A stretch of 64,000 nucleotides of DNA, from contig OZ024743.1 in NCBI GenBank assembly GCA_964016885.1, positions 165,510,610 through 165,574,609 of the forward strand, read 5' to 3'. Of this stretch, positions 1 through 11,935 are shown piece after piece. Every line of letters starts with the position of its first letter. The stretch's first letter is position 1. Position numbers and translations under genes: made by a program. The stretch is from Eledone cirrhosa. Lineage: Eukaryota > Mollusca > Cephalopoda > Octopoda > Eledonidae. Under the pieces are notes generated by a model, which searched no databases, was not told where the DNA came from, and was given only the letters and a program-made list of their open reading frames with translations.

Positions 1-70
1 CGCCTCTCCTGCACACAGCATTTGATTCCTCTTATGCTCAGTCTCTCTCTCAATTCATTTATGCATTGTC

Positions 71-208
<138 letters not shown>

Positions 209-357
209 TAGTCTTATTAGGAGGCTACCACAATGCAAGTGAGACATTCATTGATACAGATATTGTGATAAGAAAGATTTGGGGATGTTACGTTGGAGTA
301 GTTTAATGGTACTTATGAAATATTAAATAAAATCATTTCATCAAAAGAGTAATAGAG

Positions 358-720
358 CTAGAGAGAGAGACAGAGGTAGAGAGAGACACAGACATAGAAA
401 GAGACAGAAAAACACAGAACAAGATAGGCACTCACAGAGGGATATAGGGAAACAGAGGGAAAGAGAGGAAAGGAGAAATAGAGGGGGAGGGGGTAGAGGG
501 AGACACAGAGAGATAGTGAAACAGTGAAAGATAAAGAGACGGAGTGAAACAGGGTGAAAGAAAGAGAGATAAAATTAGACAGAGAGAGATAGAGGGACAG
601 GAAGAGACAGGGAGATATAGAATGACAAAAGGAAGCAGAGAGAGACAAGAAACAGAGATAAAAAGTCAAAGAGACAGAGAGAGAGATAGGCAACTGAGAA
701 AGAAAGAGAAAGAAAAAAGA
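358..720. repeat. degenerate GA-rich purine tract
   Basis: The plus strand is almost only A and G, with irregular GAGA, GACAGA and AAAGAG units. This is a decayed (GA)n-type tract. Open frames on both strands (Arg/Glu-rich and Ser/Leu-rich) are compositional and not genes. Bases 206-357 show nothing recognisable. Confidence 0.85.
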
Positions 721-1805
<1,085 letters not shown>

Positions 1806-1900
1806 TTTAATAAATATTTGCTCTAGGGTTCTTATATATTTGTTATATATTTATGCTTATCGAGCCCTCTTTGGATTTTAGTCTTCAAATTTATTATTAT

Positions 1901-1903
<3 letters not shown>

Positions 1904-1992
<89 letters not shown>

Positions 1993-2001
1993 TGTGTGTG
2001 T
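1904..2001. repeat. compound (TA)(GA)(TG) microsatellite
   Basis: A TA array to about 1940, GA to 1990, then TG. Confidence 0.95.
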
Positions 2002-2221
2002 GAAAGAGAAATGTGTGTGTGAGCAGAGAGAGAATCAACTCCAGTACTGGAATTGTACTTTATTTGTCGACCTCGAAAGGATGAAATATAAAATTGAACT
2101 CTAAGTTTTGAGAGTTTCCATCTATTGCCGCAATATATATATAAAGTCTAGAAGAGATCTAAAACGTCCAAGAAGCATTGTCAACTCGCGCATATAACGT
2201 CAGATTACGTTATAAAAACTA

Positions 2222-2312
2222 ATATCAACCATCATCAGAATCACCATCATCATTATCACCTTTACCATCACCATCACCATCATCATCGTCATCATCATCA
2301 TCATCATCATTA
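2222..2312. repeat. (ATC)n trinucleotide tract
   Basis: CATCAT/CACCAT repeats. A separate (TTA)n run lies at about 2512-2541. The DNA between and around these (2040-2700) shows no feature I can name. Confidence 0.9.
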
Positions 2313-2510
2313 GGTTCTCATCATCCTTTCCTTTATCCCCTCTCCCTATCATTTCATTCTCTCCTTCTCTCTCTCTCCTCTCGCATAAAAGTTTGAATTG
2401 TTAATACAACTTACCGAAAAAAAAGCATATCCCATAAATTAATCCGTTCATTGTGGATGTGTTTGCCTTTGTTTGTTTTGCTTTGTAGGGAAATTTAACC
2501 TCAAGCGCTG

Positions 2511-2546
<36 letters not shown>

Positions 2547-2724
2547 TTATGTTTTTTTGATTTTTTTTATCGCTTTAAGATGGTCTGTTGGTCCTTTCTG
2601 CGTGTGATTGTCAAAAGATTTGGCTACACAAATGACAGCTAGAACAGTTTTCCTTTTAAAGTTATTTTTGACTCAGCAGTGACTGCTGCAGGCAAGGTTC
2701 TTCCGTCCTATATTAAGCAGCAAG

Positions 2725-2981
<257 letters not shown>

Positions 2982-3099
2982 GCAGACACACATAAATTTC
3001 AATACACACAAGTACATACTAACAACTGCGCGCGCACTCGCACACAATTACACCCAAACAATTAAAGACACACAAACAAACACACGTACACACACATAC

Positions 3100-3894
3100 A
3101 TATAGTCTACTAGTTAGCAAGGAAATAATTACCAAGAGCTATTAACTTTTTGATTTAACGTTTAGTAAGGAACAAAAGAATTTGACATTTGTTTATAGCT
3201 AAGTGGACCGAGCCTAGAACTTAAGAAAACTAAAGATATAAATAGGAAAAAAAAACAAAAAACAAAGAAAACGAAGGAAGATAACAAAAAATAGCGAACG
3301 GCGTACAAATTCAATATAATTACACCTTTTGAACATGGGAAAATTTAACGTTTCGGACAGTCGTCCTTCATCGAGAACAGGAACGTGTGTGTGTCTGTGG
3401 GGGGTTTAATGAAAGAGAATGGTGTTGATTTCCGTAAAGCAGCATGGTGGTTAAACAGGATTTAGAATTGGGGTTTGGAGCCAAAAGAGCGGAATTTGAG
3501 GGGGATAAATGAAATAAACGTGTGAAGGTATAAAAAGTGTATACCTATATTATATATTTAAGTGAATGTATACAGTATGGAAGTATAACAAAGTACCTTA
3601 TAAGTGCATGTGTGTGTGTATTTGTTCTTGGGGAATCGATGTACGGCCGTAAAGAAAACACTTTCAACCGCCAAGAAACGTTCCCATGCGGACTACAATC
3701 TACATTTCCTCACACGTATCCAAGCAAACACGCAAATATACACAAACACAAACATATACACACAAACATACACACACAAAAAGATACACACACACGAATA
3801 TACACACACAACATACACTATACAACTCATCTACCACACACCATCACATATTCACACTACGCATCTAAAAGTCTCTAAAAATCAAAAGTCAGTC
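3100..3894. other. unassigned, with a CA-rich stretch
   Basis: No gene is recognised. A hammerhead-core-like string lies on the minus strand at about 3347-3378 (described under findings). Bases 3715-3860 are a degenerate CACA/TACA tract. The plus-strand frames of about 60-124 codons across it are compositional. Confidence 0.5.
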
Positions 3895-4165
3895 ACGATC
3901 CCGGTGGCTCATGAGGCCGGTGCTTATGCCAGTTTCCGTGGTGTTAAGCGAGAGAGACTACGAGACCCCTTGACATGACGCCACTCCATCGCAGAGTAAG
4001 ACTACCAGCTATTGCTGGAACTCAATTTCAACTAAGTGTACTGGAGCAACGTGGAATGAAGTGTTTTGCTCAAGAACACCACACAAAACCTCGTCCAGGA
4101 ATCTAACCACGACATTATGACTGTAAATACAACACCCTTCCCACTAGGCCATGCTTTACACTCTA
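3895..4165 (-). repeat. tRNA-derived SINE (minus strand)
   Basis: Read on the minus strand, the element begins near 4160 with an A-box-like TGGCCTAGTGG and has a B-box-like GGTTAGATTCC about 45 bases on. A body with CTTGAGCAAAACACTTCATT and a tail with TGGCGTCATGTC follow. This order matches the RNA polymerase III promoter of tRNA-derived SINEs, and the body resembles a SINE family common in cephalopod genomes. A related body fragment lies at 48851-48960. The exact 3' end is uncertain. Confidence 0.7.
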
Positions 4166-4199
4166 TTATGCTATGTTCATAACATCTATTCCCCAAACC

Positions 4200-4310
4200 A
4201 TGCATATGCACACGCATACACACATACACACGGATTCTACATATATGCACACACATACAGACATGCATACACAAACATACACGCAGATACATATACATAC
4301 ATACACATGC
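4200..4310. repeat. degenerate CA/TA microsatellite
   Basis: CACACATACA-type units; no gene. Confidence 0.8.
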
Positions 4311-4525
4311 ACATGGCAATGTGACAAAAGAAGTGGAATACTACACGTGATGTTATGCTTCACAAGCTGGACTGGCTCTCCCAGCGTATCTTGTAATTTT
4401 GTCCGCTGGGTTTGTAAAGCAGTATTTAACTAAGGATTTGCTTTTCAGAAGGACAAAACGACCGAAAAAAAGAATGTCGCAACCCCCATTGGCTAATTTC
4501 TGATGTTACCGCCGGATGTCACTAT

Positions 4526-4657
<132 letters not shown>

Positions 4658-4740
4658 GTGTGTATGTGTCAAAATTAAACAGAAATAACAACACAATAGG
4701 CATAGTATATTAGGTTAACGCTTGAAATAGCAGGAAGAGG

Positions 4741-4782
4741 GCCTTAACATTTCGCACGCTAGTCCTTCATCAGATGAAAGAA
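4741..4782 (-). other. hammerhead-core-like motif, decayed
   Basis: The minus strand carries CTGATGA followed 11 nt later by CGAAAT. A sister motif at 3347-3378 has a perfect GGAC/GTCC stem between GATGA and GAAAC. The layout resembles a hammerhead ribozyme core, but I cannot find a convincing stem I at either place, so activity is doubtful. Confidence 0.3.
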
Positions 4783-4789
4783 TGAGAAA

Positions 4790-7039
4790 TTAGAAAGATT
4801 GAAGGGACGGGCGGGGGGAAATTAGAAAAAATATTTTTAGGAAAAATAACAGGTCCATTCATGTTGGCATCTCTTGGAAAACTGTTGATGCTGGCGTCTT
4901 GTGTATGATATATTTTTTTTAGAAAGGTGGATGATAGAGCGCGTCTACCTGAAATGGAAAAGAATACCGTTTTGTATAAAGAGCTATACGTGTGCGCGTG
5001 CGTATGCATGTGTGTGTGTATGTGTGTGTGTGTCTGTGTGTTATTATACGTCCGTACGAAGCTAACAGGATATGTGTGTATATGTAAGTAAAATAGTGTG
5101 TGCGCTTGTAAGTATGAAGCAAAACTATGTTAATATAAGGGTCTGTGTGTGTGTGTATACAGAGGTGTGATGGGAAAGTGGAGTGTACGTATTTTGTTGG
5201 TCTGTATTATCTGTAAGAGTATATTTCTGACCATAAGAGAGCCATAGGAATCTAGGGGTGAATGTACAAGTGTGTGTGTGATAATGGACGGGATATTAAA
5301 GAAATTGGGGAGGTGAGTTGAGTCCATCAGGGAAACAGGACCCAAGGCAGTAAATCAGACTCTGTTCAGTACTGGTGCGCGAGGCCTGTGATCAGTGATG
5401 TAAAAGGACACCCATGACTGAGACATGTAGGGAAGAGTGACCCAGGGTTCGGAAATGACGGGTGACGGGTGTATCCAAACCAAATCCCTCAAATATATTA
5501 TCATCATCCTCATTATCATCTCCATTTAAAGTCCATTTTTCCACGCTAGCATGGGTTTGACAAGTTGTCTCGTAGTGAGACAAACTAGATTCTATGATCA
5601 TGTATTGCTCATATAGAACTGATTTGGAATTGGTTTCTACAGCTGGCATAGCTTTAAAGAGGCTGTTTGCATAATTGCAAACGAATCGAATATTATCATT
5701 AATATTCGAAAAACTCAGATTACATTTATTGTATTCAGCCATGTAGATCAATAAACGATTTGTTTGTTTATATATATATGCCAGATTGGCTTTTGCACGA
5801 CCAACACCAAATCTTTATGTGTTGAGGCCTTTCCACACTACATAAGCTAGTAGCTTATAACTGTTGCTTGCGGTGGTGATAGGATTAGAAGTATCTTATC
5901 AATACTCTCAGGGCCGTGGCGTAGACGCTCCTACATTGACCCCTTTTAGTTGAATGAAGCCTCAAGTAGTTTTTCAGTAGTTTTTCGGAAAAAACAACCA
6001 TAAACCGACGGAAAAAATATTACAGGTTTCTCATGTGTTATTTTTAATAGTGTTTCCATAAATCAAATAAAGAACCCAAAATTTAATGAGAGGCTGACAC
6101 ACACATATGCCCACAGAGCTATATAAGAAAATGAGGCATATATATACACAAACACGGAAAAGATATGAAGAAGATAGTGGTAAGAAACTCTCAGGAGAGC
6201 TGAATAGCAGAAAGTCTTCACAGAAGAACCCCCCCCCCCCTCAAGCAAGCGTTTTAGCCCTTAACTTCTTACACTGTATGGAGGCCGAGCTACATGCTGG
6301 TCAATTAAGACGTATGTAGATTTTATTGACAGGAACTAGCTGGAACTCCGCTTTGTTGCCTTTACTTTGAAACTTATATCTAGAAGCTTTCTTGAGTTTG
6401 GAAAAATAACGTTAGTAGTCATGGTAACGGCGAGACAGCATCAGTGTCACCGGCCACCGCCAACTACAACTATGAATTACTCAGAGTTACTTCCCTTCAC
6501 GTACGTTAAATTACAAACAAAATGCCCTCAAACTGTATGGAGGTCTTTTTGTTCACGGACTAAATATTAAGTAGATATGACATATATACACACACATGGA
6601 AGAGATATAAAGAATGTATCACAAAATATGCTGCTGGCAATAGAAGAGAGAGCGGAAGTTGATATCAAAGCAGGCGTGTATTGTTACTTTATGTTGATTG
6701 AATGCATGTGGTACCTTCTTTCATGCAGGATAGAGAGAGGCGGACGTTCAATACTGACGCAAGCGTGTGTTTATTGCTTTAGTGTCAGCTACTATGTTGA
6801 ATGCGTGTCGCTCACTTTCTTCGCTTTCTTTATCTCTGTTTCTTTCACTCTTCGTTCATGCATTGGCAACTTATTTGCTTATTTTCATCTTTGGCTTTCA
6901 GCACTCTATTTAATTTCACATGTGGTTTCTCTCAAATTCTCACTTCTTCATTCTCATTATTTTCCGTCATATTCCATCGTAGTGAAGACGGTAACTCAGG
7001 ACGACCACAGATTGACAAACAGTCAAACAAACGAGGAAT

Positions 7040-7041
<2 letters not shown>
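4790..7041. other. mostly unassigned; one dispersed-repeat fragment
   Basis: About 5495-5575 holds CAT-type repeats followed by TTTTTCCACGCTAGCATGGG, which resembles a dispersed repeat I associate with cephalopod genomes. TG-rich patches occur near 5010-5040 and 5140-5160, and a poly-C run at 6231-6240. The remainder contains scattered frames of 60-190 codons without recognisable protein motifs, and I do not call any of them genes. Confidence 0.4.
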
Positions 7042-7103
<62 letters not shown>

Positions 7104-7126
7104 TGTGCGCGCGCGCGCGCGTGCAT
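7042..7126. repeat. (TG)n / (CG)n microsatellite
   Basis: TG dinucleotides ending in a short GC run at about 7108-7122. Confidence 0.96.
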
Positions 7127-7603
7127 ATGTAAGTATTAGACTAATTAACCTTTAATTAATATTAAACTGCTCCTTAATAATCGAGGTGTACCAGACGGTC
7201 TTTAGACTGCCATTTCTAGTGACATTATAAGCCTGTCAAGTAGTCTTAATATCCTAGCAGGCTTGAAAACACTACGCGTGTTTTTTTTATTTCACCATGC
7301 TGCCGCGGCTAAGAAAATAGTATGTATTATATTTTGTTCCTCTTTCTCTCTCTTTTTCTCTCTCTCTCTCTCTTATTCTCAGGCTCCCCTTTTTGTCTCG
7401 TCAAACCCCTCTCTCTCTTTCGAATTCCCTGCAAGAAATGAGCTGTTGTCCGACCTGCAGAATATTGGGCTCCGGCGATTCAGTCAGAAGTAAATTATCT
7501 GATAGGTTCTTCGAGTTGTAAGGTGGAGGGCTGCCACTTGAGGGACATTTGGCTTCTAATTTCTAGATGTTGCATTTGTATTTTGGAAAAGCATGGCGTA
7601 GAT
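7127..7603. other. unassigned
   Basis: Contains a CT-rich patch at about 7342-7420. No gene or known repeat recognised. Confidence 0.4.
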
Positions 7604-7725
7604 CAAAGGTTTCAACCCATTTCGGCCAAACGCCCCTCGAAATAACGAAACGCCCCCCGACTCTATTTTTCCATTTTTCAATAAACTACTGATTTTGATA
7701 TCAGTAGATTACTGGGCCAAATCAA
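7604..7725. mobile_element. hAT-like transposon end fragment
   Basis: GGTTTCAACCCATTTCGGCC followed by CCATTTTTCAATA and CTGATTTTGATATCAGTAGA matches, with few changes, the sequence at 43370-43430 beside the hAT transposase pseudogene. GGTTCTCAACC-type starts are typical of hAT terminal inverted repeats. No partner end is visible, so this is probably an end fragment or solo end. Bases 7726-8097 are AT-rich with no recognisable feature. Confidence 0.5.
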
Positions 7726-8097
7726 GTTATGTTAGAATCTTAAAAAAAATATTTAAAAAATACTCGTACGAATTAAATACAAAAAAGTTTCAGTCCAAAA
7801 CAAAAGGAAACTATTTCAAATTATATATTTTTGAAAAATAGACGTGAATATTCTCAAAGATTTGATCTCAGTCGAAAAAGCTTTTATTTTAAATTCTATA
7901 TTTCACTGTGGATTCACTGTGATTCTATATTTTGAGTGGATAGACAATTCTACAATTCAAAACTGTAAAGTCAAAATACAAAAGATGCAAAATATGAAGA
8001 ATTTCTTACCCTTCTCTGAAATCAAGGGAAAATAGTACCTTGCAAAATAAAGTGCCTCGATCACAAACTTAATTGCAACGAATGAATTGAGATAGAT

Positions 8098-8468
8098 GCT
8101 TAGTGACTGTGAGCAAACAATATCTGTATCCCATATATATCGCTATTTCAGAGCATTTAATCCAATTTCTAATTTCTGCCGGACCGGCAACCGCTCTTTC
8201 AAACCAGTTCCTGTACACAGCTAAGTATTCTATAAGTCTCTAGCTGTGTCATTCTCGATAAAAGCACTGGATATGTAATCCTGAAGATTTCTAATAAGAA
8301 TGAAACGCGTAGGTTACTTCCCTTGCTTTTATCGAGACTCTAATTGTAATACGTGACGTATTCTATTCTATAGCGATTAGGTCTTCAAAATGTTTATTAT
8401 AAACATACAGAATATTTTCGAATATTCTATGTCTATCTTCACATATATATCGCTATTTCAGAGCATTT

Positions 8469-8476
<8 letters not shown>
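8098..8476 (+). mobile_element. retrozyme-like repeat with terminal direct repeat (copy 2)
   Basis: A non-coding repeat whose ends share the direct repeat ATATATATCGCTATTTCAGA at about 8134 and 8442, a period of about 308 bp. The interior contains GCCGGACCGGCAACCGCTCT and a hammerhead-like fold (8253-8337). It is homologous to 22588-23066, which has the same order of blocks and a period of about 319 bp. It lies against the (TA)n array at 8474. Slightly-more-than-unit-length copies with a hammerhead and no coding capacity are features reported for metazoan retrozymes and PLE-derived repeats. Assignment to either is inference. Confidence 0.6.
8253..8337 (+). ncRNA. hammerhead-like ribozyme relic (copy 2)
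   Basis: An outer helix of 14 bp pairs TCTCGATAAAAGCA (8253-8266) with TGCTTTTATCGAGA (8324-8337) without mismatch. Inside, CTGAAGA (8281-8287) and GAAAC (8302-8306) are the conserved hammerhead core boxes, with a short stem II between them. The cleavage triplet region has lost bases compared with copy 1 at 22860, so this copy is probably inactive. The outer helix differs in sequence from copy 1 but is kept by paired changes. Confidence 0.6.

Positions 8477-8552
<76 letters not shown>
8474..8552. repeat. (TA)n microsatellite
   Basis: TA array directly following the ribozyme repeat. A second array lies at 8746-8863. The 190 bp between them show nothing I can name. Confidence 0.96.
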
Positions 8553-8745
8553 TGCAGTGCACCTTACTGCTGCATTAGTGCTGCAGAAACTCGAATCCGG
8601 GAACCTTATAGGCACCCGTTTTACGTGTGTTGTGTTGAGGCAAATAACTATGTATATACTCTGGTAATGTATCTTACATTGCCCATTGAGTGCGCTGAGA
8701 TACAACCGGTACTGGCATTGATAAATATGGTGGGTCCGTTAACCC

Positions 8746-9706
<961 letters not shown>

Positions 9707-9874
9707 GTGTGTGTGTTTGGTACACGTCTATCTATCTATTCATCCAACCAACCCCCCACAAATCTAGCTGTCGTCTGTTCTACAGCGTAGATGTAATTCA
9801 CTTCGCGCAGAAGTTTTGTTCCAATTTATTGCGGAAATTTTGTAAGTTCAATTTTAATTTTGATACTATTGTGT

Positions 9875-9945
9875 AGCTTGACCCCCCGTCTGAACTGTCA
9901 GGCCGTGGGTCAGCTCATCTTCGCCCCTCCCAGGGGTTAAAAACC
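9875..9945 (+). promoter_or_regulatory. LINE 5' UTR double hairpin
   Basis: The first about 75 bases can form two adjacent hairpins: GACCC...GGGTC (9880-9914, inner CTGA/TCAG pairs) and GCCCCTCCCAGGGGT. The 5' end of LINE copy B (30597-30667, minus strand) forms the same two hairpins with different bases (inner GTCTG/CAGAC; CACCCCAGAGTGGGGTG). Position and pairing are conserved, which suggests an RNA element at the LINE 5' end. Its role (translation, binding or packaging) is unknown. Confidence 0.55.
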
Positions 9946-10204
9946 TGTTTTTAAAAATTTTGTGGCATAAAAAATTCAATGGTCTGACAGAAATGTTAAA
10001 CGAAGCTAACGAAAATAGTGGTGGGGGGGGGGGGGGCAGCGGTAAGAGTTGTAAGCTCGCACGCTTTAGTTCCCCCCCTCCTTCCCAACTAACGTCATAG
10101 AGAACGAAAGAAAAAATAAAATAAAAACAGATGAATGTGCGGAGAAAAATGACGAAAACACAAATCTGGACATTGATTCCAACAACAACAAAAAAATTGA
10201 AAAA

Positions 10205-11935
10205 TTGCATGACAATATTAATACCACAAACAAAGACACAACAAACACAAAAATAACATTTGAAAACAACATCATAACAGAAAGCAAAGCAGACGACAAA
10301 GTCAACACCAATAATATTTCAATTGCACAAACAACAAAGAAATCTTTGACATATATACCTGAAAATATTTCAGATGTGGCACAAAGAATTATAAACGCCA
10401 AACAATACATAACTCAAGGGGAAAATAGTATTTTATCGGTAAAAATGCCTCAAGAACTCACCAAAGACATTGAAAGTCGGACGGTCGTTTTCCGTACCAT
10501 CAACAACATTTCTAAAAAACCTCAACAGCCAACACAAACAGAAATCAAAGCAGTACTTACAGAAGTACTTAATGAAACCACTTTCATAAGAAGAGACAGA
10601 CTGTATGGAAGCCTAGCGATTATTATGAAGAACCAATCGGCGGCAAAAAAATGTGCTTTGTCGCCGATTCGTTCGACAAATTTTACCTTTTATCCATCTT
10701 ATATGGGTAAAAGAACTCAGCGCATATGGCTGGATGCAATGATGCCAGATGTGGACTACTGCTGGCTCATAGCTGGCTTCATCGATCCAGCGAATGACAA
10801 CGTGATTTCCATTGGGAAAACCACAGGCAATGCGTTCAGTGGAACAGGTATAGAACTTGTAGTGCAAATGAAGCCTGAACGTATCGCCCAAATACCCGAT
10901 AGAATCCTATTAGAGGGCCACGGGTATATAAACATTAGCGTGGAGGGGAGAAGGCCGTCCTGTCATATCTGTGCAGGCAGAGGGCACCTGAAGGCGGCTT
11001 GTCCCCAACTCAACAAAAAGAAAACCCTGCTACCAACACCACAACAGATAAACAAACAACAAAACTCAGTCCCACCCAACCCGTCCCTCAGTAAAACTAC
11101 ACCACCACCACAACACAAACAGTCACAACACATTACCCAAAAACAAAACACAGTCCCACCCAACCCCTCACTCAATAAAACAACACAACCACCGCAGCCA
11201 CAACACACAACACAGTCTAACATAGTGACATCCATCTCCCCCACAAAGAAAACCAACACGGAAACATTACCAGCAAACATACCTCTTCCCTCCAACACTG
11301 AAGATAACCCAACGAATTCGGAGGACGAAACGGAGTCCTTCAGACAGATTAAAAGGAAAAAAAGAAAACATGTGCAAAACACACAAGGCCAAACAACCCC
11401 TACCCAAATGTCAACACAATCCAACAAAACACAAAACACCCCTCCAGCTACAAACAAAACCAAACCTGCCCCTCCCCTCTTCGAAACACTCACACCATCC
11501 GAAAAAAAGACATTACACTATACTTACATCAACAGAAACAATAATAAATTAAATGAACTCATAAACAATAATCCTTCGGTACAAACCGAAGGTGTAAACT
11601 TTGTTTCTTCAGAAAACTACCCACATTTAAAATTAATAAAGATCCCAATGAACCTCTACCAAAAACTAAAAAAGGATTTTAAGGAGGACGTAGGACCACC
11701 CCCTGTCAAACCCATAAACAGCGTCCTACTAAAAATCTTTCCCCCTCCCCTTCCCCTCCCCAACACAACTCCAAACACCCCAACCCCACCACACACTGAC
11801 GACCCCACACCACCACAAGACACCCCTTCACCCAACACCCCCGACCCCATGGAAGTCGTGCGACCCGAACCCCGGGAGCAGAAAGGTAGGTCTCTACACT
11901 CTCCTTTGGCTTTGCCGCCCACATGGATGTGTTAA
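10205..11935 (+). CDS. LINE ORF1 protein (zinc-knuckle, RNA-binding)
   Basis: An intact 576-residue frame, the only long undamaged retroelement frame in the window. The N-terminal 60 residues are Asn/Thr-rich. Residues of about 70-240 hold a folded region with TVVFRTINNISKKP and RLYGSLAIIMKN that is conserved in copy B. A CCHC-type zinc knuckle (CHICAGRGHLKAAC) lies near residue 255, followed by a long low-complexity Pro/Thr/Gln-rich tail with a basic patch (KRKKRK) near 390. ORF1 proteins of LINEs bind their own RNA and chaperone it during target-primed reverse transcription; here that is inferred from domain order. The stop at 11933 overlaps the ORF2 start (11923) by 13 nt, which would allow stop-and-restart translation. 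The ATG at 10205 is the first in a long open frame; use of an upstream start cannot be excluded. Confidence 0.85.
   Translation: MHDNINTTNKDTTNTKITFENNIITESKADDKVNTNNISIAQTTKKSLTYIPENISDVAQRIINAKQYITQGENSILSVKMPQELTKDIESRTVVFRTINNISKKPQQPTQTEIKAVLTEVLNETTFIRRDRLYGSLAIIMKNQSAAKKCALSPIRSTNFTFYPSYMGKRTQRIWLDAMMPDVDYCWLIAGFIDPANDNVISIGKTTGNAFSGTGIELVVQMKPERIAQIPDRILLEGHGYINISVEGRRPSCHICAGRGHLKAACPQLNKKKTLLPTPQQINKQQNSVPPNPSLSKTTPPPQHKQSQHITQKQNTVPPNPSLNKTTQPPQPQHTTQSNIVTSISPTKKTNTETLPANIPLPSNTEDNPTNSEDETESFRQIKRKKRKHVQNTQGQTTPTQMSTQSNKTQNTPPATNKTKPAPPLFETLTPSEKKTLHYTYINRNNNKLNELINNNPSVQTEGVNFVSSENYPHLKLIKIPMNLYQKLKKDFKEDVGPPPVKPINSVLLKIFPPPLPLPNTTPNTPTPPHTDDPTPPQDTPSPNTPDPMEVVRPEPREQKGRSLHSPLALPPTWMC

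Noticed and set aside
6577..7155. 192-codon frame as a host gene
   Set aside because: No recognisable domain, ends in poly Cys-Val from a (TG)n tract, and overlaps another open frame.
10963..11493. Antisense 176-codon frame within LINE ORF1
   Set aside because: Shadow of the Pro/Thr-rich ORF1 tail on the other strand; no motifs.
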